Shown here piece after piece: positions 1 to 5,880 of a stretch of 5,885 nucleotides of DNA. The notes under the pieces are model-generated. The model saw only the letters and a list, made by a program, of their open reading frames with translations, was not told where the DNA came from and made no database searches. The position numbers were made by a program, and so were the translations under genes. Source of the stretch: Oxalobacter sp. (GTDB lineage: Bacteria > Pseudomonadota > Gammaproteobacteria > Burkholderiales > Burkholderiaceae_D); NCBI GenBank assembly GCA_012512465.1, contig JAAZED010000303.1:1-5885 (forward strand), written 5' to 3'. Each line of letters starts with the position of its first letter. Position 1 is the stretch's first letter.

Positions 1-1182
1 ATCATCACGCTCACATAAAGCAAAATGCAAATTTAAAATAGCAGTATTTTTTTCTGTGAGTTCGGTGTTTGTAATGACATCTTTGTATGATAGTAAATCA
101 AAAGATGATTCATAATTAAGTATTTCGTTATCAATGACGAACGGAAGAAATACATCATTTATAATCATATCCGGACATTGATAATACTCTACAGGGCGAT
201 TTTCTAAGCTATCTGCAAGTGACTTTGTATGATCCTGTATGGATTTTGAGTTGTTTTTCAATAATGCAACGCTCAACCTTCCTCTAATTGCATAAATAAA
301 AATATCTGAATTTATTTCAACATGTTCATCATTATTTATTTCGAACTTATCTTTCTCATCTATAACTGCTTTATAAAAATCGTCAGCCTTTTCAATATCT
401 CCAGATTTAAGTAATTCTTCGGCAGCCGCAAGCCAGAGCCAAAGTTTGTTGCTATAGCTTGCTTTGCTGTTTAAGAAGGAAAACCATTGTTCCGCGGCTT
501 TATGTTTCGCACGAACAGCTATTGTGTAACCTAACCAGATAAAATTTGCAGTAGATTCGATAGAAATAGCGGGGTTAAGTAGTTCGCAAACATCCTCTAA
601 ATTTTTGAAAGGATGGGCGAGAGCCAATTTTGCATATGGGGATAATACAAGTTGATTATTGGGGTAGGCTTTTGTTCCTTGAGTTAGCCATCCTATTCTG
701 TTTTCAGAATCGTCGATAGTGTATCCGTACACTATATCAAGAATGTCATATGCGATGACAGGAGGAACACCTGATGCAAAGATGCGCTCTAATAAAGGTT
801 TTATTTTTGATTTTATTTCATCTGATGCCCACTGTCGGCCCTCGAGCAGGCTGAAAGCATTAAAACAGTATGAAATGGTGGATTGTTTTGTTGGCGCAGA
901 GGAATAAAGTTCAAGTGCTTGATGATAGTCTTCATTGCAATATAGACAGTAAGCCAGTTTCTCTTTGGTTTTCCATGTCGGATTCGATAAGTTTGAATAA
1001 ACATCAATAGCATCACCGAACCTCATATTGATAGCATGTATATCGCCATGAATTTCTAAAAAATGATCCTTTTTAGTCCCATGACTATTTAAAGAATTTA
1101 AGAAATCTGAATTTACCTCATTCTTTGTAAAAAGCTCATGGAGGGTTAACGGTATGATTTTTTTTGTCTTTTTCTTGCTCAT
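1..1182 (-). CDS. TPR-like helical-repeat protein of unknown function, partial (3' end beyond window)
   Basis: I do not recognise this gene. Reading leftward from ATG at 1182-1180, the frame stays open for 394 codons to base 1, so the C-terminus is missing. The start is fixed by an in-frame TGA two codons upstream; no good Shine-Dalgarno is visible. The protein begins with a lysine-rich stretch (MSKKKTKK) and shows no signal peptide or membrane segment, so it is probably cytoplasmic. TPR-like helical pairs are visible at about residues 42-65 (G46, F55, A58, Y62), 75-98 (A77, D85-Y86, A89, Y93) and 247-275 (A254, G261-D262, A266, Y270), with another likely helical pair near 215-240. Such solenoids usually bind other proteins. 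No catalytic motif is seen. The gene is AT-rich, with ATA about 13 times and TTA about 17 times, unlike the genes to its right, which suggests horizontal acquisition. That it is coding is well supported; its function is not. Confidence 0.85.
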   Translation of the reverse strand, partial: MSKKKTKKIIPLTLHELFTKNEVNSDFLNSLNSHGTKKDHFLEIHGDIHAINMRFGDAIDVYSNLSNPTWKTKEKLAYCLYCNEDYHQALELYSSAPTKQSTISYCFNAFSLLEGRQWASDEIKSKIKPLLERIFASGVPPVIAYDILDIVYGYTIDDSENRIGWLTQGTKAYPNNQLVLSPYAKLALAHPFKNLEDVCELLNPAISIESTANFIWLGYTIAVRAKHKAAEQWFSFLNSKASYSNKLWLWLAAAEELLKSGDIEKADDFYKAVIDEKDKFEINNDEHVEINSDIFIYAIRGRLSVALLKNNSKSIQDHTKSLADSLENRPVEYYQCPDMIINDVFLPFVIDNEILNYESSFDLLSYKDVITNTELTEKNTAILNLHFALCERDD

Positions 1183-1370
1183 AATTCAAACTTATCTATA
1201 GTAACCAACGAAATATCTCAGCATTCTCAACTATTTGTGAGTTATTTTACTATCGAAGACCTATGGATTACGCTTAGTAAAGCCCGTTTTTGACAGCCAT
1301 GCCTTCCAGGGCTATATTGGTGCCTTGATCATTGCCAATAGCAGGCAGTCAGCCGCTGCTGAAATAACCC
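1183..1370. other. Intergenic region between divergent TPR-like gene and mnmH; compositional boundary
   Basis: These 188 bases separate two divergently transcribed genes. The left part, to about 1260, is AT-rich like the TPR-like gene. The right part matches the composition of mnmH. The mnmH promoter lies at 1290-1318. No convincing -35/-10 pair was found for the minus-strand gene. Small repeats are present: TCTCA at 1216-1220 and again at 1225-1229, and TGAG at 1238-1241 in inverted orientation to the second copy. No integrase gene, tRNA or long terminal repeat is visible. Confidence 0.7.
1290..1318 (+). promoter_or_regulatory. Sigma70-type promoter for mnmH
   Basis: A perfect -35 hexamer TTGACA (1290-1295) is followed by exactly 17 bases and the -10 hexamer TATATT (1313-1318), five of six to consensus. 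Transcription would start near 1325, giving a leader of about 45 nt before the mnmH ATG at 1371. A 5-bp inverted repeat, AGCCC (1281-1285) and GGGCT (1309-1313), brackets the -35 element and touches the -10. It could be an operator or chance. This is the strongest promoter match seen in the window. Confidence 0.75.
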
Positions 1371-2429
1371 ATGCTACACGTCGCAGTAAATACCGTTACC
1401 GATTTCTTTGCCCGCATTGACCGGTACGATGCCATCATCGATGTGCGCAGCCCCGCCGAATATGCGGAAGACCACATTCCCGGCGCCATCAATTGCCCGG
1501 TGTTGAACGATGAAGAACGCGCACGGGTGGGTACGCTCTACAAGCAGACCAATCCCTTCGAGGCCAAAAAAGTCGGCGCAGCACTTGTTGCCAAAAACAT
1601 TGCAACCCATATCGAACAGCGCTTTATCGATATGCCGCGCCAATGGAAGCCGTTGATCTATTGCTGGCGCGGCGGTAACCGCAGCGGTGCCATGGCGCAT
1701 ATCCTCTCAAAGATCGGCTGGCATGCCGAACAGCTTGAAGGCGGCTATAAAAAATACCGTCGCCAGGTCATTGACGCACTGGATGAAACCCCTGCGCACT
1801 ACACCTTCAATGTCATCTGCGGCACGACAGGCAGCGGCAAAAGCCGCCTCTTGCAGGTACTGGCCGGTGAGGGGGCGCAGGTACTCGATCTGGAGCAGCT
1901 CGCGGCCCACCGCGGATCAGTGCTTGGCAACATTCCCGCAGAGCCGCAGCCCTCACAGAAATGCTTCGAAAGCCGCCTGTGGGATACCTTGCGCCGCTTT
2001 GATCCGGCCCGCACGGTTTTTGTCGAATCCGAAAGCAAGAAAGTCCGCATGCTGCGCGTACCGCAAGCATTGATGGAACGCATCCGCGCCTCGCAATGTA
2101 CGGCGGTGAACCTTTCCCGTCCAAACCGCATGCGATTGCTGATGGAAGACTATGTGCATTTTGAGCGCGATCCCTTGTGGCTGAACGAAAGGCTCTCCCG
2201 CCTGACCCTGCTGCACGGGAACGACAGGATCGCCCACTGGCACGAGCTTGCCCTGTCAGGCCAAATGGAAACCCTCATCGGCGAACTGCTGGCCGATCAT
2301 TACGACCCTTTGTACGAACGCTCCATCCATCGCAATTTCCTTTGTGCACAGGACGCCCGCCCGCTGGAATTATCCGGTATCGCTGAAGCCGATTTTCGTG
2401 CCGCAGCACAAAAACTGATGGCGGGCTGA
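1371..2429 (+). CDS. mnmH: tRNA 2-selenouridine synthase (MnmH/SelU)
   Basis: This 352-residue protein has the two-part layout of MnmH, close to the family's usual length (E. coli about 364). An N-terminal rhodanese domain (about residues 8-135) carries the active-site loop CWRGGNRS with catalytic Cys98. A P-loop NTPase-like domain follows, with Walker A GTTGSGKS at 151-158. In the family the enzyme replaces sulfur with selenium in 2-thiouridine at the wobble position of Lys, Glu and Gln tRNAs, using selenophosphate from SelD, via a geranylated intermediate. SelD is not in the window. The ATG at 1371 is the earliest possible start because an in-frame TAA lies at 1365-1367. No clear Shine-Dalgarno precedes it, which is odd given the strong promoter. 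The gene stands alone and converges on pstB, with 16 bases between the two stop codons. Confidence 0.95.
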   Translation: MLHVAVNTVTDFFARIDRYDAIIDVRSPAEYAEDHIPGAINCPVLNDEERARVGTLYKQTNPFEAKKVGAALVAKNIATHIEQRFIDMPRQWKPLIYCWRGGNRSGAMAHILSKIGWHAEQLEGGYKKYRRQVIDALDETPAHYTFNVICGTTGSGKSRLLQVLAGEGAQVLDLEQLAAHRGSVLGNIPAEPQPSQKCFESRLWDTLRRFDPARTVFVESESKKVRMLRVPQALMERIRASQCTAVNLSRPNRMRLLMEDYVHFERDPLWLNERLSRLTLLHGNDRIAHWHELALSGQMETLIGELLADHYDPLYERSIHRNFLCAQDARPLELSGIAEADFRAAAQKLMAG

Positions 2430-2449
2430 GTCTTCCCGCCGGTTGTCAG
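2410..2449 (-). terminator. Probable intrinsic terminator of the pst operon
   Basis: Read on the minus strand, a GC-only 6-bp stem, GGCGGG (2440-2435) with CCCGCC (2425-2420), encloses a 9-nt loop. An outer CTGA (2449-2446) can pair with TCAG (2418-2415), leaving a small asymmetric internal loop, and five T residues (2414-2410) follow at once. The outer arm includes the pstB stop codon, and the other half sits inside the last codons of mnmH. On the plus strand no T tract follows the stem, so it should terminate the pst transcript rather than mnmH. Confidence 0.55.
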
Positions 2450-3204
2450 ATCAGTTCACCCATCGCCGCAAAAAGCGCTTCCCTGTCCTTGAATACATCG
2501 GGCGGCAGGGTTTCGATCCGGCTGCCCTCATGCAGCACATGCACATGCTCGGCCAGCCGGTGTGCCTGGCTCAAGCTGTGGGAAACCACAACAAGGGTAT
2601 AACGCGCTTTCAGTTCCAGCAGCAACTCTTCAATCTGCCGCGCCGCCTTGAAGTCCAGCGAGGCCGTCGGCTCATCAAGCAGGAGAATCTCCGGCTGGAG
2701 GGCCAGCGCTCGCGCCAGGCACAGGCGCTGCTGCTGGCCGCCCGAGAGCGTTGCGGCGGGAGAGGAAAGACGATCTTTTACCTCATCCCACAGGTGCACA
2801 TCACGCAGGACCTGCTCAATACGGCCCTGGCTTTCCGAAGCACAAAGCGAGAGGGTCGCCTCAAGCGGCATGCTGATATTGCGCGTGATCGACAGCGGCA
2901 GCACATTCGGATTCTGGAACACCATGCCGACGCGCCGCCGGAGGGTTTCCGCCGGTATATCGTGCCCATAGGCATCCACCCATTTGCCGCCCAGTTGTAC
3001 GCTCACCTTGCCCCGTGTTTCACAATCGGGAAAGCATTCGTTGAGCCGGTTGATCGCGCGCAGGAGCGTCGTCTTGCCTGACCCGGAGCGCCCCAGGAGA
3101 AAGGTCGGGCCGCCGGATGCAATGGCAAGGCTGATATCGTCGATCACCGGTTTGCCGGAAAAGCGGACAGACAGATGCTCCAGACGTATCGCGGCGGATG
3201 TCAC
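2446..3204 (-). CDS. pstB: Phosphate ABC transporter ATP-binding protein, PstB-like
   Basis: This is the cytoplasmic ATPase of the importer. Starting at GTG 3204-3202 it has 252 residues, near the usual PstB length of about 255. Walker A GRSGSGKT is at 38-45, the PstB-typical LLRAINRLNE at 47-56, Q-loop VFQNPNVLPLSI at 95-106, ABC signature LSGGQQQRL at 153-161, Walker B LLLDEP at 174-179, D-loop SLD at 182-184 and H-loop His209. The GTG is chosen over a start 48 bases further upstream because GGAGGT (3215-3210) lies 5 nt before it and it overlaps the pstA stop by 4 nt (GTGA). It diverges from standard PstB in Walker A (usually GPSGCGKST) and in lacking the common C-terminal YI.GRFG-type ending. 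The phosphate assignment rests on family resemblance plus the pstSCA context. It is the last gene of the operon; no phoU follows. Confidence 0.9.
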   Translation of the reverse strand: MTSAAIRLEHLSVRFSGKPVIDDISLAIASGGPTFLLGRSGSGKTTLLRAINRLNECFPDCETRGKVSVQLGGKWVDAYGHDIPAETLRRRVGMVFQNPNVLPLSITRNISMPLEATLSLCASESQGRIEQVLRDVHLWDEVKDRLSSPAATLSGGQQQRLCLARALALQPEILLLDEPTASLDFKAARQIEELLLELKARYTLVVVSHSLSQAHRLAEHVHVLHEGSRIETLPPDVFKDREALFAAMGELI

Positions 3205-4094
3205 GCGGCACCTCCGGTTTTCCATTGCTGCTGAAGCCGTTTTTGCAGCCATCGTGCGCAGGCAAACATCAGGCCCGTCAGGATAAGGAGCACCACCGCC
3301 GCGCCAAATGCCTGTGTCAGCTCTGCCGGTGACTGGTGCTCAGCTGCCAGATAATAGATATGAAAGGGCAGGGCTTCATATTTGCCCGTGAGCGAGGAAG
3401 GTGTACCGGCATTTGCCACTGCCCCCGTCATCAGGATAACAGCCGTATCTTCCGCCGCCCGGCCGATAGCCAGGATAATGCCGCTGAAAATGCCGGGCAG
3501 CGCCGCCGGAAGCAGGATGCACCAGACGATCTGGCCGTGGGAAAGCCCCAGGCTTGCCCCGGTAAGGCGCAAGCCAATCGGCAATGCGGTTACTGAAAGG
3601 CGTGTTGTGCTGATCAGGTAGGGCAGTACCAGCACGGCAAGGCACAGGGCGGACAGCACCAGGCCCGTATTGGCATCTGGGGAAACTGTCTTGCGCAGAA
3701 AAAGGATCAGGGCAAAGCCGAAAAGCCCGACCAGGATAGACGGCATGCCGGCCAGCACATCCACGAAAAATGAAAGGGCGTCACGAAAACGCCCGTGCGT
3801 GTATTCAGCCAGGTAAACCCCGGTTGCCACCCCCAGCGGAATGGCAATCACCATCGAGAGCAGCACCAGTGCCAGCGTGCCGACGCAGGCAGGCCACAGC
3901 CCGTCAAATACGGGTGCGCCGCGAAAGAGGGCGTCCAGTGCGGGGGTATCACCAAAAAAGAGGGAAGACGACCACCCCGGCACGCTTTTGACGAGCAGGA
4001 AAACGAGCATCACGGCCAGTGCCATCAGGACAGCGCCTGTTGACAGCCACGAGCCGATGGCGACAATTTTTGTCAAGCGCGAAGCCCTAGGCAC
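3201..4094 (-). CDS. pstA: Phosphate ABC transporter permease, PstA-like
   Basis: This inner-membrane permease of 297 residues, the usual PstA size, pairs with PstC to form the translocation channel. Hydrophobic segments lie at about residues 10-35, 70-95, 108-133, 145-162, 198-224 and 266-284, consistent with six membrane spans. The ABC-coupling EAA-type loop is at about 179-196 (GASLGL through P196), followed by GRAAEDT at 211-217. Standard Pst permeases have Glu four residues after this Arg; here it is Asp216, preceded by Glu215. The start is GTG at 4094-4092, with a full AGGAGG (4106-4101) 6 nt upstream, inside the end of pstC. It overlaps pstC by 8 nt and pstB by 4 nt, implying translational coupling. 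Confidence 0.9.
   Translation of the reverse strand: MPRASRLTKIVAIGSWLSTGAVLMALAVMLVFLLVKSVPGWSSSLFFGDTPALDALFRGAPVFDGLWPACVGTLALVLLSMVIAIPLGVATGVYLAEYTHGRFRDALSFFVDVLAGMPSILVGLFGFALILFLRKTVSPDANTGLVLSALCLAVLVLPYLISTTRLSVTALPIGLRLTGASLGLSHGQIVWCILLPAALPGIFSGIILAIGRAAEDTAVILMTGAVANAGTPSSLTGKYEALPFHIYYLAAEHQSPAELTQAFGAAVVLLILTGLMFACARWLQKRLQQQWKTGGAA
3202..3215 (-). promoter_or_regulatory. Ribosome binding site and GTG start of pstB
   Basis: GGAGGT at 3215-3210 precedes GTG at 3204-3202 with a 5-nt spacer. The GTG overlaps the pstA TGA stop at 3203-3201. This settles the pstB start and removes a 16-residue upstream extension that would otherwise be added from a near-start codon at 3252. Confidence 0.8.
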
Positions 4095-4920
4095 GACGTC
4101 CCTCCTGCCTCAGGCGGTAAAGGACCACATTGACACCCACTGATACCCCAAACAGCATCAGTCCGCAGGCAAAGAGCGAACCATACGCCATACTCTGGCT
4201 GTCAGTCGACACAACGAGGGCAATATGCGCGGTCAGCGTACGAATCGAGTCCAGCAGTGAATGCGGCAGTTGTGGTGCATTGCCTGCCAGCATCAGCGAA
4301 ATCATGGTGTCGCCAACCGCACGGCCAAAACCAAGTGCAAGCGCCATCAATAACCCGTGCCGCGAGAGCGGCAGCGTCAGGCGGAGAAACTGCTGTGCCC
4401 GTGAGAGCCCGAGCGCCATCGCAGAAAGGTGCATTTCCTCGTGCAGGAGGCGAAACTGGTTATCAAGCACCAGCACAATGGTCGGCAATACCAGGAGCGC
4501 CAGTGTGAGTAATGCTGCCAGCCAGGAAAACCCTGAGCCGGAAAAACCATCGCGCAAGAGAGGGATCAGCAGAAAAGCTGAAACCAGCCCGTAAACTACC
4601 GTCGGAATACTGGTCATGAAACGCACGATGCCCAGCAATGGCCGGGCCAGGCGGGAAGGGCCGATGCCGTGAATGAATCCGCAAAGCCCCACACCAACAG
4701 GAAAGGCGATCAGCATGGCAGATACAGCCAGGCACAGCGATCCGGCCACCATCGGCAAAATACCAAATGCCTCCTCAGTGGGCCGCCACTGCCAGGAAAA
4801 AAGTGACAGCAGCATGCCGCCGTGAAAGACCGGCAAAGAAAACCACAGCAGAAAACCGAAAATCGCCAGGACGGTCAGCCCTGAAAGGGCGGCAGCGCAA
4901 AAGAGCAGCCTGGCGACCAT
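4087..4920 (-). CDS. pstC: Phosphate ABC transporter permease, PstC-like
   Basis: This is the second inner-membrane permease, 277 residues, somewhat shorter than typical PstC (about 300-320). Hydrophobic spans lie at about residues 5-30, 55-83, 98-122, 132-153, 190-214 and 248-270. The conserved SIPTVVYGL is at 104-112. The EAA-type coupling loop is at about 167-184 (AMALGL to P184), followed by GRAVGDT at 199-205 and LAGN at 211-214. Asp204 replaces the Glu common at this position. PstC is distinguished from PstA by gene order and the IPTVVYG and LAGN motifs. The ATG at 4920-4918 lies 2 nt after the pstS stop with no strong Shine-Dalgarno, so reinitiation from pstS translation is likely. Its last codons carry the pstA ribosome binding site. 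Confidence 0.9.
   Translation of the reverse strand: MVARLLFCAAALSGLTVLAIFGFLLWFSLPVFHGGMLLSLFSWQWRPTEEAFGILPMVAGSLCLAVSAMLIAFPVGVGLCGFIHGIGPSRLARPLLGIVRFMTSIPTVVYGLVSAFLLIPLLRDGFSGSGFSWLAALLTLALLVLPTIVLVLDNQFRLLHEEMHLSAMALGLSRAQQFLRLTLPLSRHGLLMALALGFGRAVGDTMISLMLAGNAPQLPHSLLDSIRTLTAHIALVVSTDSQSMAYGSLFACGLMLFGVSVGVNVVLYRLRQEGRRA
4092..4106 (-). promoter_or_regulatory. Ribosome binding site and GTG start of pstA
   Basis: A complete AGGAGG at 4106-4101 lies 6 nt before GTG at 4094-4092, within the last codons of pstC (TAG stop at 4089-4087). It fixes the pstA start and the 8-nt overlap. Confidence 0.8.
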
Positions 4921-4922
4921 CT

Positions 4923-5762
4923 TTACTGGATTGGCAGGTATCCGGCAGCCTTTATCATCGGCTCGCCTGCGGGAGAACGCACATAATTGATGAACGCTGC
5001 GGTCAGCGCATCCGGCTCACCCCTGGTATTCATGTAGAGCTTGCGCACGATCGGGTATTTGCCGGACAGGGCATTGGCCTGGGTGGGAGAGACCTGATCC
5101 AGTGTCGGTGCCTTGATGGTGCGGTCAATATGGCCGATCGACACATACCCGATGCCATCCTGGTCGTTGGCCAGGGCGGTTTTCATCGCGCCGTTGGACG
5201 TCACCACATTGGCGGTATCGATGATCGTGCCTTTTTTCAGCAGCTTTTCCCAGAAGACTTCACGCGTGCCGCTGGCTTCATCACGCGTATAGAGATGGAT
5301 AGCCGCATCACGTCCGCCCAATGCTTTCCAGTTGGTGATTTTACCGGCAAAAATATCGCGCACCTGTGCCGAAGTCAGGTTATCAATCCCATTGCCGGGA
5401 TGAATGGCCACTGCCACACCGTCCAGTGCAAAGGGCCAGGATTTCAGGCCATACTTTGCCACTTCCTCCTTCGATAATGCCCGGCCGGTATTGCCGATCT
5501 GTACCAGCCCTTCGCCAACCTTCTGCACCCCCACACCGGAACCACCTGCGGCAATGCTGATGCGGATGTCCGGATTGGACTGCATGATCTTTTTCGCCGC
5601 GTCTTTCATGACCGGGATATGCGCTGTGCCGCCGGCAATGTCAATCTGCCCGCGCATGCCCTTGAAGGCATCGAGTTCGGCGGCGTCGGCCCATGCCGAT
5701 GTCAGGGCAACCCCTAAAATGATTGAAAGAAAACGTACGCCCCATAGCTGGAATTGCTTCAT
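4923..5762 (-). CDS. pstS: Periplasmic phosphate-binding protein, PstS-like
   Basis: This 279-residue substrate-binding protein has a Sec signal peptide: K2 and R10, a hydrophobic core at about 11-22, and a likely cleavage after SAWA (residue 25) or the following ADA/DAA. No lipobox Cys is present, so it should be soluble in the periplasm. Anion-binding loops of the PstS-like family are visible: GGTA near 44-47, GGSGVG at 73-78, and TRDEASGTRE at 159-168 (R160, S164, G165, T166). The loop IGNTGRALS at 89-97 occupies the place where E. coli PstS has an SD-containing segment, as in short PstS-like proteins of this size. The ATG at 5762-5760 has GGGGAT (5774-5769) about 7 nt upstream. It is the first gene of the operon. 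Related family members bind other oxyanions, so phosphate is very likely but not proven. Confidence 0.92.
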   Translation of the reverse strand: MKQFQLWGVRFLSIILGVALTSAWADAAELDAFKGMRGQIDIAGGTAHIPVMKDAAKKIMQSNPDIRISIAAGGSGVGVQKVGEGLVQIGNTGRALSKEEVAKYGLKSWPFALDGVAVAIHPGNGIDNLTSAQVRDIFAGKITNWKALGGRDAAIHLYTRDEASGTREVFWEKLLKKGTIIDTANVVTSNGAMKTALANDQDGIGYVSIGHIDRTIKAPTLDQVSPTQANALSGKYPIVRKLYMNTRGEPDALTAAFINYVRSPAGEPMIKAAGYLPIQ

Positions 5763-5880
5763 GACAGTATCCCCGGATGAAAAAACAAGAGGGTATTATG
5801 GAACCGCTGATTTAATCGCCCATCATGCGGCATAAGGGCAAACATCCGGTATATTATCGCCATCCAAATGGGAGGGGGAA
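5763..5880. promoter_or_regulatory. pstS upstream region, possibly a shared divergent promoter region
   Basis: This 118-base gap should hold the pst operon promoter. The best minus-strand candidate is TTGCCC (5841-5836), an 18-base spacer, then GATTAA (5817-5812), which is weak and would give a leader of about 40 nt. On the plus strand an AT-rich TATATTAT (5850-5857) precedes the possible gene start at 5881, but no -35 match was found. No two-repeat Pho box could be recognised on either strand, so phosphate control by PhoB is not shown by the sequence. Confidence 0.35.

Noticed and set aside
813..1016. A minus-strand 67-codon reading frame inside the TPR-like gene.
   Set aside because: It lies wholly within a 394-codon open frame on the same strand that has an ATG start and repeat structure; it is a shadow frame.
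1216..1241. Closely spaced TCTCA repeats and a CTCA/TGAG inverted pair as an operator or attachment site.
   Set aside because: The units are only 4-5 bases in AT-rich DNA and are too short to separate from chance.
2443..3081. A plus-strand 212-codon open frame opposite pstB, beginning next to the mnmH stop.
   Set aside because: It is antisense to a gene with every ABC ATPase motif, and its translation is rich in Arg, Gln and His with no recognisable domain.
3205..3252. A 16-residue N-terminal extension of PstB from an upstream start.
   Set aside because: The GTG at 3204 has a well-placed Shine-Dalgarno and the 4-nt overlap with the pstA stop, and the shorter protein matches the family's N-terminus.
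4767..5477. A plus-strand 236-codon open frame opposite pstC and pstS.
   Set aside because: It is antisense to two well-supported genes, its translation shows no family motif, and no ribosome binding site was seen.
5754..5768. CTGTCATG over the pstS start codon, resembling half of a Pho box.
   Set aside because: Only one repeat half is present, it overlaps the start codon, and no second CTGTCA-type repeat follows at the required spacing.
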